A stretch of DNA of 64,000 nucleotides. Origin: Mycosarcoma maydis. Lineage: Eukaryota; Basidiomycota; Ustilaginomycetes; Ustilaginales. The notes below the pieces were generated by a model that saw nothing but the letters and a program-made list of their open reading frames with translations, was not told the DNA's origin and made no database searches. Positions 1 through 9,915 of the stretch are shown piece after piece. The DNA is taken from contig NC_026485.1 of the NCBI RefSeq assembly GCF_000328475.2, positions 372,001-436,000 of the forward strand. The letters are read 5' to 3'. Both the position numbers and the translations under genes were made by a program. Numbering within the stretch: position 1 is the stretch's first letter; every line of letters begins with the position of its first letter.

Positions 1-369
1 GGTACCATAGCAAAGCTCATCATCCAACCTGACAAACTGCTCCAACTCGATGCGTCCATGTTTGCGCGAATACCTCTGCCACCTCATCCACACCGGCGCC
101 GCCACCTCGACACACAGCACAAACGGTCGCTTGATAAACGCATCCAAGTCCAAAGCGCTCGTTAGATCGAGTGTCACAAACCGCGTCTCCCAATGGTCCG
201 TCACGTAATCCAACATGTGCTTGCTGCTCTCCAACGTCAGCTCGAGTGCATCCCTATCCGTACAGTTCACTGCGCCGATACGCAGCATCTGAAATCCATG
301 TTGCTCAACAAGGTAGTGTGCAACACTCGCCTTGCCTGCACACGCCGCTCCAATCAGTGCGATCAGCAT
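1..369 (-). CDS. dCMP deaminase, N-terminal part (runs off the left edge)
   Basis: The frame is open from an ATG at 369 to the window edge (123 codons, no stop). It starts MLIALIGAACAGKAS, a P-loop-like GxxxxGKxS motif, followed by HYLVEQHGFQ and later HMLDYVTDHWETRFVTLDL and KRPFVLCVEVAAPVWMRWQRY. This matches the nucleotide-kinase-like N-terminal domain found on fungal deoxycytidylate deaminases, which make dUMP for thymidylate synthesis. The zinc-binding deaminase domain itself should lie outside the window, so the assignment rests on the N-terminal domain only. A dephospho-CoA-kinase-like protein is the main alternative. The start is the first ATG placed directly before the P-loop strand, as in relatives. 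Confidence 0.72.
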   Translation of the reverse strand, partial: MLIALIGAACAGKASVAHYLVEQHGFQMLRIGAVNCTDRDALELTLESSKHMLDYVTDHWETRFVTLDLTSALDLDAFIKRPFVLCVEVAAPVWMRWQRYSRKHGRIELEQFVRLDDELCYGT

Positions 370-1007
370 TTGCTTTCGTCGTCGCTGAGCTTCGATCCAA
401 GTAAACTCGTCCAAGCGCTTGACGTTCTTCAAAGTGCGTCAGCGTCGCTTCCAACCTGCCGACTTCGCGCAAGTGTCTTGTATCGTCTGCAAATGCTGAT
501 GTGCGATGGCGCGCTGAGTGTTGGATACCCCTCCGAATGAGGTGTAGAATACCATGTGCAAATCGTGGATGCTTGCGTGTGATGATAGCAGACCAAGCGT
601 AACGTGTGAGTGTTGCGCTTTCCCACCTTTTGTGTGGATTCCTGGTTGTGCTTTTCTCAAATGAACTTGACTCGCTTATTCGTGATTCCACCACGCTCTC
701 GTCCCTCGTGACTGGTGACAGTATTTCCGACGCACCTGTGGTTTTTTTCGACGCTCGATTCACGATTAGGAGTCCCACCAATCTGATGGAGTGAGGGCGG
801 CGCCGCGTGATCTTGGACCCTGAGCTCACATCCTCCTTGAGTTCCACCAACCAGCATTCTGGATCTTGCCACCAACACCGCATTCACCACCTCAGCAGCA
901 TGAACTACAAAATGAAACTTCTTTTGACAACTTTCAACACGCATGGATGACACGCGACCCCTTCAAAAACGGTCTGTAGCTTCTAGATCGCATCGGCCGC
1001 TACCCAC
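370..1007. other. intergenic, no gene seen
   Basis: This stretch lies between the dCMP deaminase start and the transposase relic. It would hold the deaminase promoter. Short open frames here have no recognisable domain and no codon pattern I would trust. Confidence 0.5.
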
Positions 1008-2256
1008 CAGGAACAGGAGGCTCGCCTACAGCTTGCTGCGGCCGAGCTCGGCAATGGGCAGCATGACAGCATCCGAAAGGCCGCTGCGACCAACAACATC
1101 CCGGAAACGACACTGCGCCACCGGATGAAACGACGCCATACCAAAAAAAGACGGCCATACAGGCATGCAGGCGCTTCCACCGGCTGCCGAGAGCGCGCTT
1201 GTTGAGTATATCGGGCGTTGTGCCTGCAGCGGGCTCACTCTGGACGCCAGCCGTGATTCGACGATATGCCAATACTGTCACACGTGGCCTACCTGAGCAG
1301 TCAGCGCCTGTCAATGTTGGCAACAATTCGCTCTGATCGGTTACGCTGCCTCGACAATGCACGCCTAACCGGAGCAACAGAGGAGGTGGCTCGTCAATGG
1401 TCTGATACTCTTGCCGAGATCCTGTGTACGTACTCAGTGGCGTCAACCGACGTCTTCAATATGGACGAAGCGGCCGACACGTTTCACCACCGCTCATCAT
1501 CACAATAGGCAAGCGCCACACCGTTGGAAAGCAGCACCGCATGGATCGTGAATGGGATCCCAACTTGGCACTTGTCAAAGTGGGACTCCGGCTGGGCCAA
1601 TAGCGAGCTTGCCGTCGAATGGCTGGAAGCCGTCTTCGAGCCCAGCACCTGGCCGTCGACGCCATCGGATTGGCGTCTGCTCATCATTGACGGCTATCGG
1701 TCACACACAAGTCAGGCGGTTTTGCGATGTGGTTGTGCCGTATTATTCCATCCGTGCTGCCACCACCGCCACGCATGTGATGCAAGCGCTAGACGTTTCT
1801 ATCTTTGTTGCGCTCACTTGGGCATACCGGCATTTGGTCAGCTGTGCGGCAGAGAGCGTGGGTACCGTGGTTGTCAAAGCACAGCTTGGAGCCTTGTACG
1901 CCGAGGTACGCGCGCACCTCCTCACACAGTCGGCAGCCCGCAAAGCCTTTTCAGGCTCCGGTATCACACTTGACCCAGTCCAGAGAAGCTTCTACGCCGT
2001 CTGGCCGGCGGTTGCACGTCGTCAATGGAAATATCCAGAATGCCTTGCACGCTCAGCCTCGGCATGCATTGGTGTCTGACGGCAGGAACGCCATACTCGG
2101 CAAGCACGCAAGCTCAGACGGTCAATTCTAGAAGCCAACGAGGAGAACCATGCTTCCATGGCCGTGCTGGAGGCCGGAAATCCTATGCTCCGAGCTCAAC
2201 AGGCGCAAAAGAGCAAAAGAGCTGAGTTGGTGGGACGCAAGGTGGAAAAAGGGTGA
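1008..2256 (+). pseudogene. decayed pogo/Fot1-type DDE transposase
   Basis: The pieces lie in order on the plus strand but not in one frame. From 1008 one frame reads a Psq-type helix-turn-helix (SIRKAAATNNIPETTLRHR). The same frame gives FNMDEAADTF near 1460, containing the first catalytic Asp of the DDE_1 family. A TAG at 1506-1508 interrupts it. It resumes with WHLSKWDSGWANSELAVEWL and then WRLLIIDGYRSHTS, containing the second Asp, near 1690. After about 1715 the homology moves to another frame: THVMQALDVSIF, with the third Asp, near 1780. After a TGA at 2077-2079 that frame continues into a charged coiled-coil-like tail ending at the stop 2254-2256. Two in-frame stops and one frameshift make this a dead copy. 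I could not identify terminal inverted repeats by eye. Confidence 0.8.
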
Positions 2257-3235
2257 TCAACGGGCTGTTCAAAGACGGCATGACCACGCCCGAACATGCA
2301 GAACGGGGGTTGGTGGCCAAATGTCCGTCAAAGGCAAGCATGAGGCGGCGAAACCGCCGGACAAAGCGCAGGAGGACACGGCACCTCCTGCAGCCTGCAG
2401 CCTGCAGGTCTGATGGTAGCGATCGTGGTGTTTTGGCAGCAGCATTCACTCCACCTCGATCGGCAATGCATAGCTTGTTGGACGAGCTACGATGCCGAGC
2501 CGCTCAGCGCACTCACCAATCACGACGCTGGCGGCTTGGCGTTCTTTGACACCGTTCCAGTACCAAGCTCCCCACGTTGCAAGCATTGGCTTCTGTCGTC
2601 TTACCAGGCATCACAGTATCTCGCCATGTGCCAATCAAAGTTTCGTCTTGTCGTCATAACCGCCGGCCGAGCTCACGATCATGAGACGTTCTATCACATG
2701 CATCAGATTCAAATCGTGATAGAGCGCGTCCGAAATACAGTCACTACGACTCGATAAGGTGTACTCGTCACTGAACAAGCCACCAAGAGCTGAGCAAAAA
2801 AGAGGCTGTACGGTGCTTTTGTCGCGCCTCACAGCAGCCATTAGTCCACATCTTCCTACCTACATGGTTGTGTATGCTCGTGTGTGCGATAGAACGACTA
2901 CTACCGGATCGAGAAAAAACGTGCAAGTGAGACCTGCACTCAACACGCCGTTGTTTGCTCGGGCTGGGCTTTCTCGGCTGCTGCAGGCGCAGTAACGCAG
3001 GCGCAGCAACTTAGCCAATCGTCACAACTGCCGTGGATTCGTGATTTCTGCGTCACGCACACCGCGCGGCTGGTGTTTGCTCGATCCGTGATCTGGAAAG
3101 CGGCAACTTGATGCTAACTCACCGTCGTTCGCACGCACATCGCACATCCGCGCGGCATCGACGCGCATGCTGTCGCCAATTACGACATTGAGCACCTAAA
3201 TAGCGACCAACACTAATGAGCGTGAGACAGCGGCA
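2257..3235. other. intergenic, possible further transposon debris
   Basis: No gene is supported. The first part (about 2260-2410) has an Arg-rich frame that could be a frameshifted end of the transposase, but this is weak. The remainder contains only short frames without recognisable domains and forms the 3' flank of the minus-strand hydrolase gene. Confidence 0.4.
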
Positions 3236-6200
3236 TCAAAGCTTCGAGCTGTTCGGCTTAGCGCTCTGGTTGCGTGTGGAGTCGTCGTCCAACTCGACCT
3301 CGGGCGGCTTGATACTACGCATGGGGGCGAGCCTCCACTGGAGATCCTTCAACGCCTTGCTTTTAGCGTCCGGTTTCCACTCGTCATAGCTCTGCAGCAG
3401 CTCGAGCATGTCTTCGGCAAACAAACTCCTTACGTGCTTGTCCTCGAACAGTCCACGTAGCGACCACGGCAGTTCGTACGGATTCCAACGCTGCGCCTCA
3501 AACGCTTCCGATACCAGAACCACCTTCTCTGTATCCGCCTCTGTGCTCGACACGCGCCGCGTGGACGCTGCCGAAGCCCCAGCGGCACCCGGCACAAACG
3601 TCGGCTCTGCCAACGGATGCGTGACCTCGAACAAATATCTCGTCGCCAAGTCGTACACCGCCCTCTCCTCATACACCTTGGAATGCCCCAGCCCGCCATA
3701 CAAACTTCCCGCCACACTCGCCGACAGCAGCGTCAACAAATTGTGGTCGCTCAAACCGGCATTCCTGACCGCGACGCAGAGCACCAGCAAGTTTGTCAAA
3801 AAGTCCACCTTCGGAAACGCCTGCCCATCGATGTACAGCGCCCTCAGAATACTCGGATGGTTGTTGCTCGAATTCAGCGCCGAGTAGATGGGCACGACGT
3901 TATCGTCCGTCGACCCCACATAGACGCACTTGGCCCCGGCATCTAGCACGATCTTGAGTGCCGCTGTATACTGCTTAGCGACCGCTGTCGACGAAGACTG
4001 GAATTCGAACAGCTCCTTCGCGGCTGCCGTCTCAAAGTAGTTGATGTAGCTCGCGGTGATGGACGATTTCAGGTGCGCAAATGGTCCGTGGTGGATGCCG
4101 CACATGGCGAGCAGACAGACACGCGTGTGTTGCGCTCGAACATGGCGTTGCTCGATCAACCGAGCCAACAGCTGCGTCGCCACAATGGCGCCCTGCGAAT
4201 GAGCCGACAGGAAGATCGCATCCGCGTTCTTCAGGTCGTTGACCCAATTCGGCCGGCTGATCAGTTCCGAGAACAACCGGTCCACGCGATCGGCTACCTT
4301 CCCGTCTCCCTGCAGCGAAATCGCCGTAATTGCTTCCGGGTTGAGCTCCAACCCAGCTTCCAGGAAATGACGCCGAATCGACTCGGTCTGCATCGCCGCA
4401 AACTTGGCAGACGTACCTGTGGGTTCGCCGATCATGTTCTTAAAGATGCTCTGCGTGAACCAGCCGTGTACGCCGATGACCACAATCTTACCAATGCCAG
4501 CAGTGCCCTTGGTCTGCGCTCGTTCGTGCATGCCGACCGTTGACCAAGCGCGCGGCAGACGCTGTGCCGATTCAGCCACTTCTTTGAGCGCCGTTTCGAC
4601 ACCTTTGTCTTTGCTCGAGCCTGCTCCAGTGGCTTTGGCTTTACCTGCCAGCCGCTGGGTTGGTCTACCACCCTGGAACGAGGCCGCGTTGCTCTTGAAC
4701 GACGAAGCGCTGGATCCAAGGTTGCGCTCTCCATACGTTGAGAACCGCGTGGGCCGCTTCATGCGCTCCAAATCAGGTACCTTGCTGAAGAGGTAGCTGT
4801 TGACAGCGCTCAGCGTCCTCTCGAGCACGCCGACCTTGGGTGGCCACATCCTTGGCGCTCTGGTGAACGTATCGTCAAACGACGGCAGCACCAAGTTGGC
4901 CGGGACGATCGGCCCTGAATCAGCAGCAGATCGTGTCGGCGTAGAAGCGCCTGACGAATAACGCTCCGCTCCACTGGGTGCCACGTTCTTGCTGACATCC
5001 TTGGCCGGCTGCAAGCCGCTGCCTGCATCACCGGCATATGCCTGGGGGGCATCAGATCGCGTGCCTTTTCCAAGCCCAAGCGAGGAAGCTGCCTTGACGT
5101 TGGCAGCTTTGGTGACAGCTGCCTTGCCGAGATTCTTGACGCTCTCCTTGCTCGTCGATAAGGGCGGAGCAGCACGCAAGGTCTCAGCATCTCCAGCCAG
5201 CGAGGAGGCTTTAGACCCTGCCAGGCTGCCACCGGTGGCCACTCTGGCGCGTGGCGCCCGAGCCACGTCTGGTGTGAGTCCAGCATTGCTCGGTGCGATA
5301 GTGCGCGCTGTGACTGGTCGAGGAGCGCCTTCTATCTGACTGATGTCCATGACCTCGATCCCATCATCATCCGTGATAGCCTCGGGCGCTTCTCGCGGCA
5401 AATTGGCGCTTCGGGAGGCGAAAAACTTGACCCAGCCGCTGCGTGTCGAGCTATTGAGGATGGCCTTGTTGGCATCAAAGACGGCGGCAGTTGTATCGCG
5501 CGCGAGAGCGTCCGCCTTGACTTGCTCGGCGGGCGTGCGTGGGGTTGCATCCGCAGACCTGCCAGTTGCAGCCACATCCTCATTGATGGTCGGCTCTTTG
5601 ACTGGTAAAGCGTTAGCTTGGACCGCACTTTCTTGCTGCTGCGCATTGTAGACCCAAGTGGGAACCCAGCTGGCCACATACGAAGAATACGTCCAAGAGT
5701 TTCCGTCCGAGGCCGTTGTTGCTGCCGGTGTCTGGTCGTCACGGTCGATGTCCATTGGCACCACTGGCTCGGTTTGGCCACGCTGTAATTCAGGATTTTC
5801 GGGCTGTGCGGCCGGCAAGGTGTCTGGTACTTGGAGTTGCTGAGCAGAGGACGTCGCTTCGACCTCTGGCCGGTCTTCGTAGCCGGACCAGAATCTCCAA
5901 CGCCAAGTCGCACTCGTTTGTCTTGCATGAGCATCAGAGGGACCTGCTTGTTCATGCGGTGCGTTTGAGACTTGGTTCTGATCAGGTTGGTCCGCGCTTG
6001 GTTCGTTGTTGCCCTGTGTCGTGGAAGCAGCACCTTGTTCCGAGATCGGGATCGGCGGCTGATGCGTTGGAGGATCGGACACGTCGCACAAACCGGATAC
6101 AGGCTCTTGCACTTCATAGCGCGCGCCCATCCAACCTCGCTTGACAACAGTCCTGTATGTGACGGTGTTCTGTTCTTGTTCGGCAACGGCTGGCGGGGCC

Positions 6201-7843
6201 TCTTGCGTTATTGCTTGCAAAGTGGTTTGGTCGGGCGAATCCGATACCTCGTTGTTCTGCTGCTGAGCATTCTGTGGCTGCTGTGGTTGCTGCTGCTGCT
6301 GGCCAGAGCCATCAAGCTGGGTCTCGGCCATCGAGCTGACTGGGGCGTCAGTAGTGAGCGGGGTGACATTGCGCCAAGGTAGCCAAGATACACGTCTCTC
6401 CCTGACCGGGATCTGCCCCGACGAAGGCTCAGCTTTGATGGTGGCATCTGAATCGCGACCTCCCGGAAACGCCTTGAGGTCAGACGAGTTGTGCGCAACA
6501 TGCTCACTATCGACTGAAGGGTCGAAGACATCGTCATATCCGAGCGACCTTCTAAAGGCAGCTTCCTCCTCGCTCATAGGAGGAGGTCGATCCTGCAATG
6601 CTTCCACAGCTTGCATGGGTTCGTCCCTAGTGTCTGACTCGGCTGAAGGGTGCGTTTCAGAAGGCCAAGCAAGACCAAACCAAGTCTTGCGGCGAGACGC
6701 GGGCTGACACGGACTGTGCTGCATGGCAGGAGCCTCGAGATCTTTTGCCGCTTCTTGAAGCTTGACGCTTGACTGCAATGATGAGCTGCGTTCCATTTGG
6801 TCGGCACTGCGCTTGTTTGGCAGGGGTGGACATCCTGGCGACTTCGGCAGTCCATGTCCTAGACCGATGGCACCAAGTTTGCGCGGTGAAACAATGCCAG
6901 AAGCCTCGGAAGGTGGCGTGTGAAAATAACTCTGTGGCCTGCTTCGTGGCGAAAGCGCAGTGGGCGATGTGATGCGAGGCGTGCTAGTGGGTGCTGCTTG
7001 TGGTGACTTTTGCAGCGTAGGGACGCAAGATTGTGGAGAAGTGCCGTGTAATCTAGAAGAAGTTGATGAGGGAGCTTTGAATCTGATGGTCACGCTTTTG
7101 GATGAATGCGAGGCTGAAGCGCTGCGACTCTGAAGCTGAGCTGCATGACCAATTGCAGTGAGGTGACTCCTGTTGTCGACCGCTCGGCCGGTGATGGGAG
7201 TATCGTCGATACCGAGTTCGGGCGTCTGTGCCTCGACCGACAGATTTTCCAAAAACTGGCTTGTAGGGTTGCGAAAGGTGACTGCGGAATAGTTTGAGAC
7301 CGAACGTGGCGCCCTGGAAGCAGCAGAAGAAAACGTTGATTCATTTCTTATTCTGCCGCTCGCAAGGGGACTGTGATCTGTGCTAGCATTGCCAGCACGT
7401 TGGCTGCTGACACTGTTGATTGTAGAAGAGCTGGCAACTCTACGCAAGGACTCGGTAGCCCCTGATTGTCTGCAGTTCGCCCTTTCGGGCGCGGCAAGCT
7501 TGGCAGGCCTGTTGGTTTGATTACGACGTTGCAGATTGTCTTTGGCGTGAGCCTCGTCCAAGAAACGCCGAAAGTCATCGCTCTCGTCGGTGCTTGTCAA
7601 TGCAGCCGAGGTGGACGCTTTAGAGAGTGATAAGGAAGATGGTGGTGGCGGTGAACTAAAATGTGAAGCGGAAGCGGATCGAGCGGTGAGATTGCTCAGG
7701 TTGGAAGATATGGAGGTAGCAGGAGGCATTCCTCGACGGTGACCGTAACCTCTTGACTGTGTGGGAGACGCCGAAATGCGAGATGAAGGGGCTGCAGATG
7801 CTGAAGGCGCAGCTGCGCGATCGTGGGACGTGCCAAGAGGCAT
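3236..7843 (-). CDS. large protein with C-terminal alpha/beta-hydrolase (lipase-like) domain
   Basis: This is a single-exon gene of 1535 codons, with a true ATG at 7843. Residues 1-1100 are low complexity (Ser, Ala, Pro and Gln rich, with a Gln run near 520) and look disordered. From about 1119 a compact domain begins: VVIGVHGWF supplies the first strand and HG oxyanion region, and GEPTGTSAKF follows. AHSQG at about 1214-1218 is the nucleophile elbow (Ser1216). TDDNVVP near 1313 supplies an acidic residue, and GHS near 1387 supplies a candidate His. A Ser-Asp-His triad is therefore present in the right order, although the first Gly of GxSxG is Ala. The function is probably that of a serine esterase or lipase-like enzyme; substrate and location are unknown. 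No signal peptide or clear membrane anchor is seen. I know the domain as a widespread uncharacterised fungal family. Confidence 0.8.
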   Translation of the reverse strand: MPLGTSHDRAAAPSASAAPSSRISASPTQSRGYGHRRGMPPATSISSNLSNLTARSASASHFSSPPPPSSLSLSKASTSAALTSTDESDDFRRFLDEAHAKDNLQRRNQTNRPAKLAAPERANCRQSGATESLRRVASSSTINSVSSQRAGNASTDHSPLASGRIRNESTFSSAASRAPRSVSNYSAVTFRNPTSQFLENLSVEAQTPELGIDDTPITGRAVDNRSHLTAIGHAAQLQSRSASASHSSKSVTIRFKAPSSTSSRLHGTSPQSCVPTLQKSPQAAPTSTPRITSPTALSPRSRPQSYFHTPPSEASGIVSPRKLGAIGLGHGLPKSPGCPPLPNKRSADQMERSSSLQSSVKLQEAAKDLEAPAMQHSPCQPASRRKTWFGLAWPSETHPSAESDTRDEPMQAVEALQDRPPPMSEEEAAFRRSLGYDDVFDPSVDSEHVAHNSSDLKAFPGGRDSDATIKAEPSSGQIPVRERRVSWLPWRNVTPLTTDAPVSSMAETQLDGSGQQQQQPQQPQNAQQQNNEVSDSPDQTTLQAITQEAPPAVAEQEQNTVTYRTVVKRGWMGARYEVQEPVSGLCDVSDPPTHQPPIPISEQGAASTTQGNNEPSADQPDQNQVSNAPHEQAGPSDAHARQTSATWRWRFWSGYEDRPEVEATSSAQQLQVPDTLPAAQPENPELQRGQTEPVVPMDIDRDDQTPAATTASDGNSWTYSSYVASWVPTWVYNAQQQESAVQANALPVKEPTINEDVAATGRSADATPRTPAEQVKADALARDTTAAVFDANKAILNSSTRSGWVKFFASRSANLPREAPEAITDDDGIEVMDISQIEGAPRPVTARTIAPSNAGLTPDVARAPRARVATGGSLAGSKASSLAGDAETLRAAPPLSTSKESVKNLGKAAVTKAANVKAASSLGLGKGTRSDAPQAYAGDAGSGLQPAKDVSKNVAPSGAERYSSGASTPTRSAADSGPIVPANLVLPSFDDTFTRAPRMWPPKVGVLERTLSAVNSYLFSKVPDLERMKRPTRFSTYGERNLGSSASSFKSNAASFQGGRPTQRLAGKAKATGAGSSKDKGVETALKEVAESAQRLPRAWSTVGMHERAQTKGTAGIGKIVVIGVHGWFTQSIFKNMIGEPTGTSAKFAAMQTESIRRHFLEAGLELNPEAITAISLQGDGKVADRVDRLFSELISRPNWVNDLKNADAIFLSAHSQGAIVATQLLARLIEQRHVRAQHTRVCLLAMCGIHHGPFAHLKSSITASYINYFETAAAKELFEFQSSSTAVAKQYTAALKIVLDAGAKCVYVGSTDDNVVPIYSALNSSNNHPSILRALYIDGQAFPKVDFLTNLLVLCVAVRNAGLSDHNLLTLLSASVAGSLYGGLGHSKVYEERAVYDLATRYLFEVTHPLAEPTFVPGAAGASAASTRRVSSTEADTEKVVLVSEAFEAQRWNPYELPWSLRGLFEDKHVRSLFAEDMLELLQSYDEWKPDAKSKALKDLQWRLAPMRSIKPPEVELDDDSTRNQSAKPNSSKL

Positions 7844-8695
7844 AGTGACGTGGTGGTAAGTAAGCGACGAGTGTAAAAAGGCTCTCTCAGCTATGCTTCA
7901 GGTGTTGGGTTGGTGGCGGTAATGCTGGGACGAGATCGTCGTTGGTGACTGCGCAGTCGTCGGCATCTGTATGCAATGCTGAACGAACCAGTCACGAATC
8001 GTACTTGGGTGAGGAGCGTAAACACACCAACGTCGTGTATTTGAGTGAGGCTGGTAGAGAGAGGCAGAGAAGAAGAAAAGGGGGTGTTGAGAATTGAGAA
8101 CGGTCAAGGTGATGGAGCCAGGTGGCGTTGTATGGTGGAGAGCAATGGCCAATCGTGAATCACGAATCACGAATGGTGTAACAACACACACACTCACGAC
8201 TACGCCTCGCACGTTGACAGCAAAAACAGCGAGCTGCCGCGTGCCATCCGAGCGAGGCACTCAGGGCCACGCGCGCCTGTTTGTTTTTGGGTTGGAGCTG
8301 AAAGCGGCTCCAAACGGCCACAACACGCACACGCACTCACGCTGCCTCACTCGCACACTAAACTGCAGCGGAACTGCAATTTGCATGCACGACACTCTAC
8401 AGCCTGCGTTTGTGTCTCGATGGCTCATGTGGAGGAGATTTCACGAAAATGACTCAACTTGTTACGCCGAACAAAGAGTCGGAAAAATTGAAAAATACGT
8501 GATAAGCCACGCACGACGGGAGCGTTAATCGCGAATGTTAGGCTGCTGTATCAAAACCGTGAACAGGACCCTGAATTCGTCGTGCGTCCGTAGTCGTGGG
8601 TGCTTCGTGATAGATTCACGATTCCCAATCACGAATTGAACAAGAGCCACACCATCTTTCGCCTCATCATTCTATTCAGGCAATGTTCGCAAAAG
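7844..8695. other. divergent intergenic region with CGTGAAT-type repeats
   Basis: This 0.85-kb region lies between two divergent genes and should contain both promoters. It carries a short palindromic heptamer cluster at 8151-8174 (aatcgtgaatcacgaatcac) and single copies near 8613-8635. No gene is supported. The two moderately long frames here lack domains and contain the repeats. Confidence 0.55.
8151..8174. repeat. CGTGAAT heptamer cluster, inverted
   Basis: One forward and two reverse-complement copies of the 7-bp unit are adjacent, so the site is partly palindromic. It belongs to the repeat family seen throughout the window. Confidence 0.7.
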
Positions 8696-9757
8696 ATGTC
8701 ATGTACACCCATCGTTGATGCATCATGGCATCGTCTTGCAGACGACACCTTCGACACCCGCCCATCTTGCAGCACGCCACTCGATCCAGCCTCATCTGCG
8801 GCCGACGCTGGTGCGACCGATTCGGACGTCTCCTCCTCGTGGTCCTTTTCCGACCAAGAAGAACTCGTCACTCTGGACCTGGGCGTCGAACGGATTGCCA
8901 AACGAGCTCTACTTGGATACACTGTTGGGCTGGACTATGTTGATCCTGCTCCGTCGGCATCTGCTGCATCTGCTGCATCGTCCAGCGCTCGAACCGTGCG
9001 GTCGTCACGCAACACCGCCAGAAACACATCCCAAACCTCTGCGACCGAAGCTTGCTCCGGCGCGGTTGCACATATCGCTGCGGGCAAGCAGCTGAGCATA
9101 ACAGGTCTCGATAGCGCGACACCCTTGATGAAGATCAACGATACCGTATTGCGTGGTACACAAATGCAGATGTACGGATCCGAGATCATACTCAAGGACG
9201 AATTTGACCCGACTAGGGACAGATCGAGACAGCACCGACTGCAACCTATCGCTTCATCGGACGGTAGAGCAGATGCTAGATCGAGTACTACGAGAAAACG
9301 AATCATGTTCACGCCCCTCTACGATCCCACATCTCAACAGACCGTCTCTGACGCCAACGACGCGTACCACGAGCTGCGCGCCCTAGCGCGCAACGCACAT
9401 CATGTGAATCTCAGCGATCCAAGTCATTGCGATCATCCTTCCAGCCAGATCGCAACAGGCAATCCCACAAGTGCACAGTCAGAGTCCGCAAGAGCCAGGA
9501 ACAAACGTAAGGACATTTCCGAGGAGGAACAAATCATCCGAGCCGCCGAGAGGAAAATCAGGAAGGCCGCAAAGGCGCACTTCAAGAACCAACAGCACGC
9601 GTCCAGCTCCGCACACACTGCACACCCAGACGACCTGCATCACACCACCGTCCAACCTGACCCCAACCCCAACCACAACCCCAACCACAACAACGACCAA
9701 CACGTCAACACTACCCCACGCTCTCCACACCCACCACCGCCGTTCGACCAGCAATGA
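8696..9757 (+). CDS. TFIIIC subunit, tau55/GTF3C6 (Sfc7)-like
   Basis: The protein has 353 residues. The frame is open upstream to 8600, but only with a GTG; the first ATG is 8696 (MSCTPIVDASWHRL). The TFIIIC subunit-6 signature is visible in two parts: SFSDQEELVTLDLGVERI near residues 50-67, and LSITGLDSATPLMKIND followed by TVLRGTQMQMYGSEIILKDE near 135-172. This follows the human GTF3C6 pattern of a 'GID..P' strand, a short loop and a final acidic strand. In that family the domain belongs to the RNA polymerase III factor that binds tRNA-gene promoters. The C-terminal half has a basic helix (EEEQIIRAAERKIRKAAKAH) and an Asn/Pro/His-rich tail. It has no phosphatase domain, unlike budding yeast Tfc7. 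It converges on RPN3 with 158 bp between the stops. Confidence 0.75.
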   Translation: MSCTPIVDASWHRLADDTFDTRPSCSTPLDPASSAADAGATDSDVSSSWSFSDQEELVTLDLGVERIAKRALLGYTVGLDYVDPAPSASAASAASSSARTVRSSRNTARNTSQTSATEACSGAVAHIAAGKQLSITGLDSATPLMKINDTVLRGTQMQMYGSEIILKDEFDPTRDRSRQHRLQPIASSDGRADARSSTTRKRIMFTPLYDPTSQQTVSDANDAYHELRALARNAHHVNLSDPSHCDHPSSQIATGNPTSAQSESARARNKRKDISEEEQIIRAAERKIRKAAKAHFKNQQHASSSAHTAHPDDLHHTTVQPDPNPNHNPNHNNDQHVNTTPRSPHPPPPFDQQ

Positions 9758-9915
9758 CGCCGTGTACCGCAACAAGCTTCCTCATCCCGTCCATGCATTT
9801 TCAATCACGAATACAAATCACTCATCACGCTCACATTCCACACCCCGGTTCAAACACCTCGCGCTCTGCAACGTCGACGAGCCATGTTCGTCGTCATTTC
9901 GAACTTTTGCCAAAT

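Noticed and set aside
2413..2757. A 114-codon frame after the transposase relic, and the antisense frame at 2635-2841
   Set aside because: I looked for a second transposase fragment but found no catalytic motif.
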